NCBI RefSeq assembly: GCF_020073745.1
Contig: NZ_JAIRAU010000044.1
Span: forward strand, 62,001-126,000
From: Nannocystis pusilla
Lineage (GTDB): Bacteria > Myxococcota_A > Polyangia > Nannocystales > Nannocystaceae
Length of the DNA: 64,000 nt
Direction of reading: 5' to 3'
Positions 9,666 through 18,552 of this stretch are shown piece after piece (within the stretch, counting starts at the first letter, position 1; each line of letters starts with the position of its first letter). Both the position numbers and the translations under genes were made by a program. Below the pieces are notes generated by a model that saw only the letters and a list, made by a program, of their open reading frames with translations, was not told where the DNA came from and made no database searches.

Positions 9666-10649
9666 ATGAACGATGCCGCCAGCCCCCACGCGACGGCCCA
9701 CGACCTCGAGCAGCACCGGGCGGCGCTCACGGGTCACTGTTACCGCATGCTCGGCTCGGCTGCCGAGGCCGACGACGCCGTGCAGGAGACGCTGGTCCGG
9801 GCCTGGCGCAGCCTCGACCGCTTCGAAGGCCGCTCGTCGCTGCGCACGTGGCTGTACCGGATCGCCACGCGGGTGTGCCTCGACGCGCTGACGCGTCGCT
9901 CGCGGCGCGCGCGGCCGATGGAGCTCGGACCGGTCGGCACGATCGACGACGTGCTGCTCTCGCTGCCCGGCGAGCGGTGGGTCGAACCGATCCCCGACGC
10001 GCACGCGCTGCCGGCCGACGCCGACCCCTACGAGCGGGCGTCGCTGCGCGAGAGCATCCGCCTGGCCTTCGTGGCGGCGCTGCAGCACCTGCCGCCGAAG
10101 CAGCGCGCGGTGCTGCTGCTGACCGAGGTGCTCGGCTGGCCCGCCGTCGAGGTGGCCGACAGCCTCGAGACGTCGGTGGCGGCGGTCAACAGCGCGTTGC
10201 AGCGGGCCCGCGCGACCATGGCGGCGCGCAAGGCGACGCTGACGCCCGCGCCGCTGTCGCCGACGCAGTCGCAATTGCTCGAGCGGTTCGTCGACGCGTT
10301 CGAGCGCTACGACATGGACGCGCTGTCGCACCTGCTGCACGAGGACGCGACGCTGTCGATGCCGCCGTACTCGCTGTGGTTGCAGGGCCATCCGCAGATC
10401 CGCGCGTGGCTGACGGGTCCGGGCGCGCCGTGCCGGGGCTCGCGGCTGGTCGCGACCGCGGCCTCGGGCTCGCTGGCGTTCGGGCAGTACCGGCCGAACG
10501 GGCCCGACCGACCCGCCGGCGGCCACCACGCGTGGGCGCTGATCGTGCTCGAGACGGCCGGGGAGGTCGTGACGGGCCTCAATTCTTTCCTCGACACCGC
10601 CGCGTTGTTCCCGCGCTTCGGCCTGCCGCTGACGCTCGAGCCGGCGTAA
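9666..10649 (+). CDS. ECF-like sigma factor with SnoaL-like C-terminal domain (TIGR02960 type)
   Basis: 327 residues. Region 2 is seen in GHCYRMLGSAAEADDAVQETLVRAWR and region 4 in LPPKQRAVLLLTEVLGWPAVEVADSLETSVAAVNSALQRAR. The C-terminal about 120 residues resemble a SnoaL/NTF2-like fold, as in SigJ-like ECF factors that replace an anti-sigma factor with a fused regulatory domain. The start at 9666 (MNDAAS) is inferred from family alignment; no strong Shine-Dalgarno is visible. A VOC protein gene follows by 76 bp, a pairing often seen for this group. An AT-rich stretch (taaaaaattttt) right at the stop codon separates the two and may be a promoter element. Confidence 0.88.
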   Translation: MNDAASPHATAHDLEQHRAALTGHCYRMLGSAAEADDAVQETLVRAWRSLDRFEGRSSLRTWLYRIATRVCLDALTRRSRRARPMELGPVGTIDDVLLSLPGERWVEPIPDAHALPADADPYERASLRESIRLAFVAALQHLPPKQRAVLLLTEVLGWPAVEVADSLETSVAAVNSALQRARATMAARKATLTPAPLSPTQSQLLERFVDAFERYDMDALSHLLHEDATLSMPPYSLWLQGHPQIRAWLTGPGAPCRGSRLVATAASGSLAFGQYRPNGPDRPAGGHHAWALIVLETAGEVVTGLNSFLDTAALFPRFGLPLTLEPA

Positions 10650-10725
10650 AAAATTTTTGCGAGGGACCGATGAGCCGAAGCGGGCTCTCCGGTCTGTAGA
10701 GCAGAACCTTCAAGGAGGAAGCACC

Positions 10726-11142
10726 ATGACCGCCGCCAAGACCCGCAAGCTGTTCGTCAACATCCCCGTCCGCGACCTCAAGCGCTCGGTCGAGTTCTTC
10801 ACGAAGCTCGGCTTCACGTTCAACCCGCAGTTCACCGACGACAAGGCGACCTGCATGATCGTCAGCGACGAGGCGTTCTTCATGCTGCTGGTCGACGACC
10901 GCTTCAAGGACTTCACGACCAAGCAGATCTGCGACACCAGCAGCCACCAGGAGGCGCTGTTCGCCCTGTCGACCGCTAGCCGCGCCGAGGTCGACCAGAT
11001 CCTCGAGACCGTGATCGCCGGCGGGGGTCGCGAGGCCGGCGAGGCCAAGGACCACGGGTTCATGTACTACCGCGCGTTCTACGACCTCGACGGGCACCAC
11101 TGGGAGGTGCTCTTCATGGAGCCGAGCCAGGTCCAGTCGTGA
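10726..11142 (+). CDS. VOC (glyoxalase/bleomycin-resistance fold) protein
   Basis: 138-residue protein of the vicinal oxygen chelate superfamily: N-terminal KLFVNIPVRDLKRSVEFFTKLGF and C-terminal FYDLDGHHWEVLFMEP mark the two beta-alpha-beta halves. The substrate is unknown. AAGGAGGAA lies 8 nt before the start. It lies behind the SnoaL-tailed sigma factor and may be co-regulated with it. Confidence 0.88.
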   Translation: MTAAKTRKLFVNIPVRDLKRSVEFFTKLGFTFNPQFTDDKATCMIVSDEAFFMLLVDDRFKDFTTKQICDTSSHQEALFALSTASRAEVDQILETVIAGGGREAGEAKDHGFMYYRAFYDLDGHHWEVLFMEPSQVQS

Positions 11143-11160
11143 GGCCCCGTTCGCGCGCCG

Positions 11161-12030
11161 TCAGCGTGATCGCGTGTGCGCGTCGACGTGATCGATGAAC
11201 GCGCGCACGCGGCTGTTGCTGCGCATCTCGTTCAGGGTGAGCAGCCATAGATCGCGGCTGAATTTGGGGTCGACCGCGCTGATGCGCACGAGGGACTCGT
11301 CGGCGTCGCCGTCGAAGCAGGCGAGGAAGTGCGCGCCGATGCCGGCGGCGACGGCGTCGTGCACGGCGCGGGTGTTCGCGCCGACGCGCAGCGCGACGCG
11401 AGCGCCCGGCGCGTGGACGGCGAGCCACTCGTCGAGCCACCGCATGTTGAGTCGCTCGTCCCAGTGGATCCACGGAAACGCCGCGAGCCCCGCCCCCGCG
11501 CCCACCCGCTCGACCAGCGACCGGCTGGCGTACACCGCGAAGTCGACGCGCCCCACCTTGCGTCCGACCGCGTACTCGGGCGGGCTGTTCGTCATCCTGA
11601 ACGCCACGTCGGCCTCGCGCCGGGTGAGCGACAGCTCGTCGTCGCCGGTGAGCACCGTGAGCGCCACGCGCGGATACAGCGCGATGAACTCGGCGAACAC
11701 CGCGTGATAGCGCTGGAACAGCATGTCCATCGTCGCCACGCGCAAGGGCCCCTCGAGCTGCGTGTCGCGCCCGAGGACCTTCGCTTCGAGCGCGAGCATC
11801 TCGGCCTCGACGCGCTCGGCGACCGCGATCGTCTCGCGCCCCGCGGTCGTCGGGACGAACCCCTCGGGGGTCGCGTCGAACAGGCGCACGCCCAGCGATT
11901 GCTCGATCGCACGCAGCCTCCTCCCCACCGTCGAGTGGGTGGCGTGCAGCCGCTCGGCGGCGCGGCTCAGCGTCCGGTCGCGCGCGAGCGCCAGCACGTA
12001 GCGGAGGTCGTCCCAGTCCACGCTGTGCAT
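11161..12030 (-). CDS. LysR-family transcriptional regulator
   Basis: 289 residues if started at MHSVDWDDLRYVLALA (12030); an ATG at 12054 adds eight residues. The N-terminal winged HTH is clear (LSRAAERLHATHSTVGRRLRAIEQSLGVRLF), followed by a LysR substrate-binding domain. The gene is divergent from an MDR oxidoreductase, leaving about 67 bp for both promoters, the classic arrangement for a LysR regulator controlling its neighbour. The effector is unknown. Confidence 0.88.
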   Translation of the reverse strand: MHSVDWDDLRYVLALARDRTLSRAAERLHATHSTVGRRLRAIEQSLGVRLFDATPEGFVPTTAGRETIAVAERVEAEMLALEAKVLGRDTQLEGPLRVATMDMLFQRYHAVFAEFIALYPRVALTVLTGDDELSLTRREADVAFRMTNSPPEYAVGRKVGRVDFAVYASRSLVERVGAGAGLAAFPWIHWDERLNMRWLDEWLAVHAPGARVALRVGANTRAVHDAVAAGIGAHFLACFDGDADESLVRISAVDPKFSRDLWLLTLNEMRSNSRVRAFIDHVDAHTRSR

Positions 12031-12097
12031 GGTTGCACACGGGGTGTTCGCCATCAATCGTCGACCGCGGCGCCCGGGACGGCCACGCTGCCGGGCG

Positions 12098-13066
12098 ATG
12101 AGAGCAGCGATCCAGACCAGCTTCGGTGCGCCGAGCGTCCTCGAATTGCGCGAGGTGTCCGCGCCCGCGTGCGGCGACGACGAGGTGCTCGTGCGCGTGC
12201 GGGCGTCGACGGTGTCGGTGGGCGACGCGAGAGTGCGGGCGATGCGTGTGCCGCGCGGGTTCGGGTGGATCTCGCGGCTGGTGTTCGGGTGGTCGAGGCC
12301 GCGGCGACCGATCCTCGGCGTCGACGTCGCGGGCACGATCGAGGCGGTCGGCGCGAAGGTGCAGGGCTTCGCGCCCGGCGACGAGGTCTTCGCGCTGAAC
12401 GGCAAGATGGGCGGACACGCCGAGCTCTGCGCCATCTCGACGAAGGGCGCCGTGGCGCACAAGCCTCGGTCGCTGTCGCACGAACAGGCGGCCGCGCTCA
12501 CGTTCGGCGGGACGACGGCGCTCGACTTCTTGCGCCGCGCGAAGCTGGCCCGCGGCGAGCGCGTGCTCGTCAACGGCGCGTCGGGTGCGGTCGGCACCGC
12601 GGCGGTCCAGCTGGCGAAGCACCGCGGCGCGCACGTCACCGGGGTGTGCAGCGGCGGCAACCTCGAGCTCGTCCGCTCGCTCGGGGCGGACGAGGTCATC
12701 GACTACCGCGAGCGGGACTTCGCCGCGGCGAGCGAGCGCTACGACGTGATCCTCGACGCCGTCGGCAACGCTCCCTACGCCCGCTGCGAGCGCGTCCTGA
12801 GCGAGCGCGGGCGGCTCCTGCTGGTGGTCGCGGGCCTGCCCGAGATGCTGTCCGCGCTGTGGATCAACGCGACGACGCGGCGCAGGGTCATCGCCGGCCC
12901 CGCCGCGGTGCACGGCGAGGACGTGCGCACCCTCGCCGCGCTGGCGGAGTCGGGCGCGCTGCGGCCCGTCATCGAGCGCACGTTCTCGCTCGAGCAGATC
13001 CGCGACGCGCACGCGCTCGTGGACGCGGGCCACAAGCGCGGCGCGGTGGTCGTGCGGGTGAGCTGA
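12098..13066 (+). CDS. NAD(P)-dependent MDR-family alcohol dehydrogenase/quinone oxidoreductase
   Basis: 322 residues, zinc-independent MDR type. The GroES-like N-terminal domain has ILGVDVAGTIEAVG, and the Rossmann dinucleotide motif is VLVNGASGAVGTAAVQLAKH. No structural-zinc Cys cluster is present, so it is closer to quinone oxidoreductases and synaptic VAT-1-like proteins. The start at 12098 (MRAAIQTSFG) fits the family. Probable target of the divergent LysR regulator. Confidence 0.88.
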   Translation: MRAAIQTSFGAPSVLELREVSAPACGDDEVLVRVRASTVSVGDARVRAMRVPRGFGWISRLVFGWSRPRRPILGVDVAGTIEAVGAKVQGFAPGDEVFALNGKMGGHAELCAISTKGAVAHKPRSLSHEQAAALTFGGTTALDFLRRAKLARGERVLVNGASGAVGTAAVQLAKHRGAHVTGVCSGGNLELVRSLGADEVIDYRERDFAAASERYDVILDAVGNAPYARCERVLSERGRLLLVVAGLPEMLSALWINATTRRRVIAGPAAVHGEDVRTLAALAESGALRPVIERTFSLEQIRDAHALVDAGHKRGAVVVRVS

Positions 13067-13089
13067 GGCGCGCCGCGCGTCGCGGCCGT

Positions 13090-13752
13090 TCAGTTCGCGG
13101 CGGCGATGGTGGCGAGCTCGCCCTCGACGTGGACCTCGCAGCCGGTGCGGGCGCGGACCTCGTCGAGGGTGTGGCCGGGGGCGATCTCGACGAGGAAGAG
13201 GCCCCTGGGGCCGGTGCGGAAGTAGCCGAGGTCGGTGACGACCTCGTGGACGACGCCCTTGCCGGTGAGCGGGAGGGCGCAGGTCTTGACGAGCTTGGGC
13301 TCGCCGTCCTTGTTGTTGTGCTCCATGCAGACGATGACGCGACGGGCCCCGGCGACGAGGTCCATCGCGCCGCCCATGCCCTTGACCTTCTTGCCGGGGA
13401 TCATCCAGTTGGCGAGGTCGCCGCGCTCGCTGACCTCCATGGCCCCGAGCACGCACAGGTCGATGTGACCGCCGCGGATCATGGCGAAGCTGTCGTGGCT
13501 GCCGAAGAACGAGGCGCCGGGCTGGAAGGTGATGGTCTGCTTGCCGGCGTTGATGAGGTCGGGGTCGACCTCGTCCTCGCGCGGGAACGGACCCATGCCG
13601 AGCAGGCCGTTCTCGCTGTGGAGCACGACGTCCATGCCGGCCGGGATGTAGTTGGCGACGAGGGTCGGCATGCCGATGCCGAGGTTGACGTAGTAACCGT
13701 CGCGCAGCTCTCGGGCGACGCGCTGGACGATCTGCTCGCGGGTCAGGGGCAT
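13090..13752 (-). CDS. scoB: 3-oxoacid CoA-transferase subunit B
   Basis: 220-residue beta subunit of succinyl-CoA:3-ketoacid (acetoacetate) CoA-transferase. The catalytic Glu sits in SENGLLGMGPFP, and GGHIDLCVLGAMEVSERGDLANWMIPGK is the typical core. It activates acetoacetate or branched oxoacids using succinyl-CoA. Its alpha partner (14638-15333) is on the same strand, but an unrelated gene lies between them, which is atypical. Confidence 0.92.
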   Translation of the reverse strand: MPLTREQIVQRVARELRDGYYVNLGIGMPTLVANYIPAGMDVVLHSENGLLGMGPFPREDEVDPDLINAGKQTITFQPGASFFGSHDSFAMIRGGHIDLCVLGAMEVSERGDLANWMIPGKKVKGMGGAMDLVAGARRVIVCMEHNNKDGEPKLVKTCALPLTGKGVVHEVVTDLGYFRTGPRGLFLVEIAPGHTLDEVRARTGCEVHVEGELATIAAAN

Positions 13753-13798
13753 GGCGGTGTTTCCGGGGGTGGGCTGGAGAGTAACAGCGGGCCTGGTG

Positions 13799-14611
13799 TC
13801 ACGGGGAGAAGTCGAGGAGCAGCGGCGGCGGGTCGCCGAGCTCGCGCAGCGGGGCGCGCAGCAGACGCGCGCTCAGGGCCTCGTCGGCGGGGTCGGGGCG
13901 CGCGTTGGCCTCGGCGGCCCGCGGCGCCTCGGCGGCGGCGATCTTCGCGGTGTCGTCGAGCCGGACCCATGCGCGGGCGCCGGTGGCGGCGAGCACCAGC
14001 GGGCGCTTGAGCCTGTCCTCGAGGACATGTGTCGAGGCGGCGTCGCTGGCCGCGCACAGGCGCAGCACCTCGCTGGCGAGGGCGAGGGCGAGGGCGCAGT
14101 CGTAGCGGCACGGCTCGAAGGTGACGAGGCGCAGGTGCTGGCGCAGCAGCAGGTTGTTGAGGCGCCAGTCGGGGCGGGCGACGAGGGCGTCGTGGGCGGC
14201 GGCGTAGTCCTCGTGGACGCTGTCGCGGTCGCCGGCGCGCAGCTTGCCGGGGCCGCGGAGGATCCGCGCGGTGAAGGCGTCGACGCAGCAGCGGGGATAG
14301 CCGAGGCGGCGCCCGAGCTCGCCGGCGTAGTAGGCCTTGTCGCGCGCGGGCAGGTGGGTGCCGAGCAGCGGGCGCTCGGCGGCGCGGACGGCCGCGGCGT
14401 CGGCGGCGCCACGGGCGACGTAGACGAGGGTGTGCTCGTGGCGGTGGACGCCGACCGGGCCGCGCGCGGTGACCACGGCGGCGCCCATGGCCTGGAACCG
14501 CCCCGCGATCGCGCTGGCCTCGAGGGCGCTGGCGGCGATCCGGATCGCCGGTTTGAGGCCCGCGGCGAGCGCGAGCCACTCGACGTCGATGCGCTGGTGG
14601 CCGCCGTGCAT
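13799..14611 (-). CDS. Conserved hypothetical protein with GYPxCC motif (DUF483-like)
   Basis: 270 residues, no signal peptide. The key visible motif is GRRLGYPRCCVDAF (about residue 110), followed by RLNNLLLRQHLRLVTFEPCRYDCALALALA. The Cys pair and a later Cys-rich PCRYDC are reminiscent of DUF483 proteins; assignment is tentative. The gene is embedded between the scoA and scoB subunit genes (26 bp and 46 bp spacers). A near-perfect palindrome (14012-14029) lies in frame and encodes THVLEDRL, and a degraded copy sits at 14611-14628, just before its start. Confidence 0.65.
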   Translation of the reverse strand: MHGGHQRIDVEWLALAAGLKPAIRIAASALEASAIAGRFQAMGAAVVTARGPVGVHRHEHTLVYVARGAADAAAVRAAERPLLGTHLPARDKAYYAGELGRRLGYPRCCVDAFTARILRGPGKLRAGDRDSVHEDYAAAHDALVARPDWRLNNLLLRQHLRLVTFEPCRYDCALALALASEVLRLCAASDAASTHVLEDRLKRPLVLAATGARAWVRLDDTAKIAAAEAPRAAEANARPDPADEALSARLLRAPLRELGDPPPLLLDFSP

Positions 14612-14637
14612 CTGTCTCTCGGGACCTGATGGAAAGG

Positions 14638-15333
14638 TCAGGCGCTCCGGGTGGTCCGGAACTCGATCGGCTTGGCGTAGCGCTCGCCCTGGATGATGCG
14701 CTGGACGTAGATCCCGGGCGTGTGCACGTGGTCCGGGTCGAGCGCGCCGGCCGGCACGAGCTCCTCGACCTCGGCGATCGTGACCTTCGCGGCGGTGGCC
14801 ATCGCCTGGTTGAAGTTGTTGGCGGTGCGGCGGAACACGAGGTTGCCGTGGGTGTCGCCCTTCCACGCCTTGACGATGGCGAAGTCGGCCCTGAGCGGCG
14901 CCTCGAGCACGTACCAGCGGCCGTCGATCTCGCGCACCTCCTTGCCCTCGGCGATCGGGGTGCCGTAGCCGGTCGGCGTGTAGAACCCGCCGATGCCGGC
15001 CCCTCCGGCGCGGATCCGTTCGGCCAGGGTGCCCTGGGGCACGAGCGTGACCTTGAGCTTGCCCGAGAGGTAGAGCTTCTCGAAGGTCTTGTTCTCGCCG
15101 ACGTACGAGGCGGTGATGCTGCGGACCTGGCCGGCGTCGAGCAGGATGCCGAGGCCGACGCCGTCGACGCCGCAGTTGTTGCTGATGAGGTCGATGTCGC
15201 GGATGCCCTTGCGGTGGATGGCCTGGATCAAGTTCTCCGGGTTGCCGCACAGGCCGAAGCCGCCGCTCATGAGGGTGATGCCGTCACGCAGGTCGGCGAC
15301 GGCCGCGTCGGCGCTGGGATAGGTCTTGTCCAT
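14638..15333 (-). CDS. scoA: 3-oxoacid CoA-transferase subunit A
   Basis: 231-residue alpha subunit with MSGGFGLCGNPENLI near the N-terminus, SNNCGVDGVGLGILL and AGGAGIGGFYTPTGYGT, all diagnostic of the SCOT alpha family. It forms the CoA-binding half of the heterodimer with scoB. First gene of a three-gene minus-strand unit (scoA, GYPxCC gene, scoB). Confidence 0.92.
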   Translation of the reverse strand: MDKTYPSADAAVADLRDGITLMSGGFGLCGNPENLIQAIHRKGIRDIDLISNNCGVDGVGLGILLDAGQVRSITASYVGENKTFEKLYLSGKLKVTLVPQGTLAERIRAGGAGIGGFYTPTGYGTPIAEGKEVREIDGRWYVLEAPLRADFAIVKAWKGDTHGNLVFRRTANNFNQAMATAAKVTIAEVEELVPAGALDPDHVHTPGIYVQRIIQGERYAKPIEFRTTRSA

Positions 15334-15507
15334 GGCGCTGCGATTGTCGGGCCGCGCGGGGCCGCGAGGCAAGCGCGCCGGCGTGCGGGCGTGTGAGGCC
15401 GCGCAGCCGAGCCCGCCGTCGCCGGCGGCGCCGAGCCGGCCGCGCGACCCGCGGACCGCCGGCTGCGGTCGCCTGGTCGCCCGGACGGGCTGTGGTAGAG
15501 CAGGGGC

Positions 15508-16416
15508 ATGGCTTCCAATACACGGTTCTCCAGCGCCCTTGCGGCGATCTTCCTGCTCTCGCTCCCGGCCTGCGGCGACTCGACGTCGACGACGACCGCG
15601 ACCACCGACTCGAGCGGGCCGAGCACGGCCACCGAGACGACGGCCGAGCCCACGACGACCACCACCGCGTCCACCGACAGCCCGACGTCGACGACGACGA
15701 CGGGCCCGACGACGACGACCGCCGAGACGACGACGAGCACGGGCCCGACGACCGAGACCACCGGCGTGTCGGCGTCGACGACCGAGACCAGCGAGACGAC
15801 CAGCGCGGTCACCGGCGAGACGACCGCCGGCACGACCGACGAGACGACGAGCGGCGAGACCACCGGCGAGCCGGTCGGCGCGACCTGCGAGCAGGACAGC
15901 GACTGCCAGATCTTCACCGACTGCTGCACCTGCGACGTGCTGGCCGTCGGCGAGCAGCCGCCCGCGTGCAACGTCCCCGAGTGCTTCGTCGAGGCCTGCG
16001 CGGTGCTCGACATCGGCGCCCCGGCGAAGGCGGTGTGCCGGTTCGGCCGCTGCACGTTCGAGAAGGTGAGCTGCAACCCGGTCGGGGTGACCTGCGACGT
16101 GCCGCCGCCAGACTGTCCTCTGGGACAGCTGCCGAGCGTCGCCGGCGAATGTTGGTCCGGCCAGTGCACCCCCGTCGAGGCCTGCGACTGGGCCCCCGAC
16201 TGCGCGGCCTGTACCACCGACCCCCACGACCCGCTGGTGTGCGTGCTCAAGGGCCAGAAGGGCGCCTACAACGTGTGCGAGCCGAAGCCGGTCGAGTGCG
16301 GCGACATGGCCGACATCGACTGCGAGTGCGGCCAGGAGATCTGCGACGCCATGCCGCCCCACACCGTGTGCAACGACATGACGCCCGGCATCGTGTGTCA
16401 GTGCCCGTTCTGCTGA
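15508..16416 (+). CDS. Thr-rich, Cys-rich lipoprotein
   Basis: 302 residues: lipoprotein signal peptide with lipobox LPAC (about residue 22), then about 100 residues almost entirely of Thr, Ser, Glu and Gly, then a domain with about 24 cysteines in short-spaced pairs. Extracellular disulphide-rich surface protein of unknown role. An 18-bp palindrome (16112-16129) lies in frame and encodes DCPLGQ. Confidence 0.8.
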   Translation: MASNTRFSSALAAIFLLSLPACGDSTSTTTATTDSSGPSTATETTAEPTTTTTASTDSPTSTTTTGPTTTTAETTTSTGPTTETTGVSASTTETSETTSAVTGETTAGTTDETTSGETTGEPVGATCEQDSDCQIFTDCCTCDVLAVGEQPPACNVPECFVEACAVLDIGAPAKAVCRFGRCTFEKVSCNPVGVTCDVPPPDCPLGQLPSVAGECWSGQCTPVEACDWAPDCAACTTDPHDPLVCVLKGQKGAYNVCEPKPVECGDMADIDCECGQEICDAMPPHTVCNDMTPGIVCQCPFC

Positions 16417-16440
16417 GCAACGCCGTCCCCCCCCGCCCCT

Positions 16441-16974
16441 ATGTACGTCATCTTCATTCATGGCCCGGCCGCCTCCGGCAAGCACACCATCGGCATGCAG
16501 GTGGCCCAGGCGCTCGGCATCCCGCTGTTCCACAACCACCTGGCGGTGGACGCAGCGCTGGCCTTGTTCGAATTCGGCAGCCCGGGCTTCCGTCGTCTGC
16601 GCGCGGCGATCTGGAGCGCGGCGTTCGCCGAAGCCGCCGCGGCCGGGCGCTCGTTCGTCTTCACCTTCCATCCCGAGGCCACCGTCGATCCGGCCCTGAT
16701 CGAGAGCTTGACCGGAACGGTGCGCGGCCACGGCGGCGAGGTGGTGTTCGTCGAACTGCTGTGTTCGCCCGAAGCCATCGCCCAGCGGCTCGACCAGCCC
16801 AGTCGGCATCGTTTCGGCAAGCTCACCGATGTCGCCTTGTACCGCTCGATCGAGCGCGCAGGCGGCTTCGCGTTTCCGCCGCTGCCGCCGCCGTCGCTGC
16901 GCATCGACACCGAAGTGCACACGCCCGAGCGATCGGCGGCGCTGATCGTCGCCTCGCTCGGCGAGCGGCGCTGA
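16441..16974 (+). CDS. P-loop NTPase/kinase-like protein
   Basis: 177 residues beginning MYVIFIHGPAASGKHT, an intact Walker A motif at the extreme N-terminus, followed by an adenylate/shikimate-kinase-like layout. The substrate is unknown. It starts 24 bp after the lipoprotein stop, but the two are functionally unlike and no ribosome site is obvious. Confidence 0.75.
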   Translation: MYVIFIHGPAASGKHTIGMQVAQALGIPLFHNHLAVDAALALFEFGSPGFRRLRAAIWSAAFAEAAAAGRSFVFTFHPEATVDPALIESLTGTVRGHGGEVVFVELLCSPEAIAQRLDQPSRHRFGKLTDVALYRSIERAGGFAFPPLPPPSLRIDTEVHTPERSAALIVASLGERR

Positions 16975-17213
16975 TTCACGGCGAGTTCGCGCGCCGTTCG
17001 CGGCGACGTCCACCGGAGCGGCCGATGACGACGCCGACGCCGACGCACTCGCATCACCGCACCGGCGAGTCGCCGCGCGCTCGCAGGGCCCGGGCGTGCG
17101 CCAGGCCGAGCGGCCGCGCGACGAGCTCGCGGCGCAGCTCGAGCGTGAGCTCGCGGCGATGGACTGATGCTGCTTGACGGCCGCGCGGGGGAGCGCGGAT
17201 CGTCGACGCACGC

Positions 17214-17693
17214 ATGAGCACCGACGCCTTCGCCGCGCTGTTCGCCGAACCCTCGCCCGACGCGCCGCCGCGCGCGGGTGACGTCGTGAGCGCCACGGTG
17301 GTCGCGGCCGGTGGCCTCGATGTGGTCTGCGAGATCGCCGACGGCCGGAGGTTCATGGTGCCGCTCGACGAGCGGCTCGAGCCGGCGCTCGCGGTCGGCG
17401 CGACGCTCGAGCTCCTGCTGTTCGCCACCGACGAGCTGGGCACCCTGGCCGCGTCGGCGAGCATGGCGCGCAAGCGGAGGGCGTGGGAGCGCGTGGTCGC
17501 GGCGCAGGCGGGGGCCGAAATGCTGGCAGCGACGGTGACGCGACGGCTGCTGCGCGGGTGGGAGGTCGACCTCGGGGGAGTGCTCGCATTCCTCCCCGAC
17601 GACGCCGCCCCGGCGACCGGGCCGGGCCAGCGACTCGCGGTCCGCGTCGTGCGCTACGATCGCTGGCGTGAATCGGTGCTGGTCGCGCCGTAG
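17214..17693 (+). CDS. Small S1-domain-like protein
   Basis: 159 residues. The start resembles an S1-type OB fold (GDVVSATVVAAGGLDVVCEIADGRRFMVPLDE), with a second similar stretch (AATVTRRLLRGWEVDLGGVLAFLPDDAA). Probably an RNA-binding protein related to ribosomal protein S1 repeats, as seen in many myxobacterial genomes. It lies alone, with no clear operon. Confidence 0.65.
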   Translation: MSTDAFAALFAEPSPDAPPRAGDVVSATVVAAGGLDVVCEIADGRRFMVPLDERLEPALAVGATLELLLFATDELGTLAASASMARKRRAWERVVAAQAGAEMLAATVTRRLLRGWEVDLGGVLAFLPDDAAPATGPGQRLAVRVVRYDRWRESVLVAP

Positions 17694-17744
17694 CCGGGCG
17701 GCGCATCGCGCGATTGCGGGGGGCGCGATTCGTCCGCGCGAGAA

Positions 17745-18029
17745 TCACAGGACCCCGCCCTCGACCTTGACGCCGAAGGTCGAGGTCGAGGGCCTGGGCG
17801 GAGTCAGCGTGCTGGCGCAGCGCGGCATCTCCTGCAGGCAGGGGGGGCCTGGAGGAGCATCGAGTCGAGCGGGGTGGCCTCGACGCCGCGGAACGCCTGG
17901 CCGCGGCAGATCATCCCGGTATGATCATAGTCGTCCTCGCGCGACGGACAGGGCGTCGTCGTCGCAGGCGACGAGCGCGAGCACGAGGGGGCAAGCCACG
18001 GTGAATCGACGAATGAATGCGCAGAGCAT
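17745..18029 (-). pseudogene. Frameshifted small lipoprotein gene
   Basis: From ATG 18029 the frame gives a signal peptide with lipobox (RFTVACPLVLALVACDDD), then hits a stop after about 34 codons. Shifting frame near 17945 restores a plausible continuation (EDDYDHTGMICRGQAFRGV and ATPLDSMLLQAPP). A second shift at a run of seven G/C around 17841-17847 returns to the original frame (CLQEMPRCASTL to FGVKVEGGVL) and ends at 17745. The two lesions compensate, so start and stop are in the same frame over exactly 95 codons. Either a decayed gene or two sequencing errors, one at a homopolymer. A 10-bp perfect stem with a 7-nt loop lies at 17759-17785, inside the 3' end. Confidence 0.5.
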
Positions 18030-18354
18030 GGAAGTTATCCTCGGCCCAGTCGGGGCGCTGATTCCTCAACATGACCCGCATCTGCGGAACAATTCCCGGG
18101 CGGCGCCTCGCTTGACGGCGTTTGTTCGGGGAACCGGAGGTGCGCGCGGAAGCGCCCGCGGTGAGACGCGAGCGTCGTCCGCGGCATCAAGCAGGCTCCC
18201 CGCGGCTCCGCCGGCTCGCGTGGGGCCGGCGATTTTTCTCGGCCGCGGCTGACTCGAGCGCCAGGTGGCGATGCGCGGGCGTGCACGCCGTTTCTGCGGT
18301 TATTCAACCGGTCTTGATCCGCGCTGGAACAAGGTCGTGCCGTAGAAGGTACGC

Positions 18355-18552
18355 ATGTCTCAGTTCATTCTTGACGATTTCAACCTCGAAGCCGCCGAGC
18401 GCCGCCTCTGCAACGAGGCGCTCAACCGGGCCGGCAACATCGTCGGCGCCGCCCAGCTCCTCGGCATCACCCGCCACGCCATGAAGCGCCGGATCATCAA
18501 GCTCCGCATCGAATGGCCGCGGAGGACGGCGCCCCCGACGACGCTGCCCTGA
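18355..18552 (+). CDS. Small Fis-type helix-turn-helix protein
   Basis: 65 residues. The segment LNRAGNIVGAAQLLGITRHAMKRRIIKL matches the Fis/NtrC C-terminal HTH, with the usual GN..GAA..LGI..-[RK] spacing. The protein is little more than the DNA-binding domain. Such stand-alone Fis domains are common in myxobacteria. No partner gene is adjacent. Confidence 0.75.
   Translation: MSQFILDDFNLEAAERRLCNEALNRAGNIVGAAQLLGITRHAMKRRIIKLRIEWPRRTAPPTTLP

Noticed and set aside
17759..17785. Perfect 10-bp inverted repeat as a terminator
   Set aside because: No T-tract follows on either strand and it lies within the decayed lipoprotein gene. Kept only as a note there.
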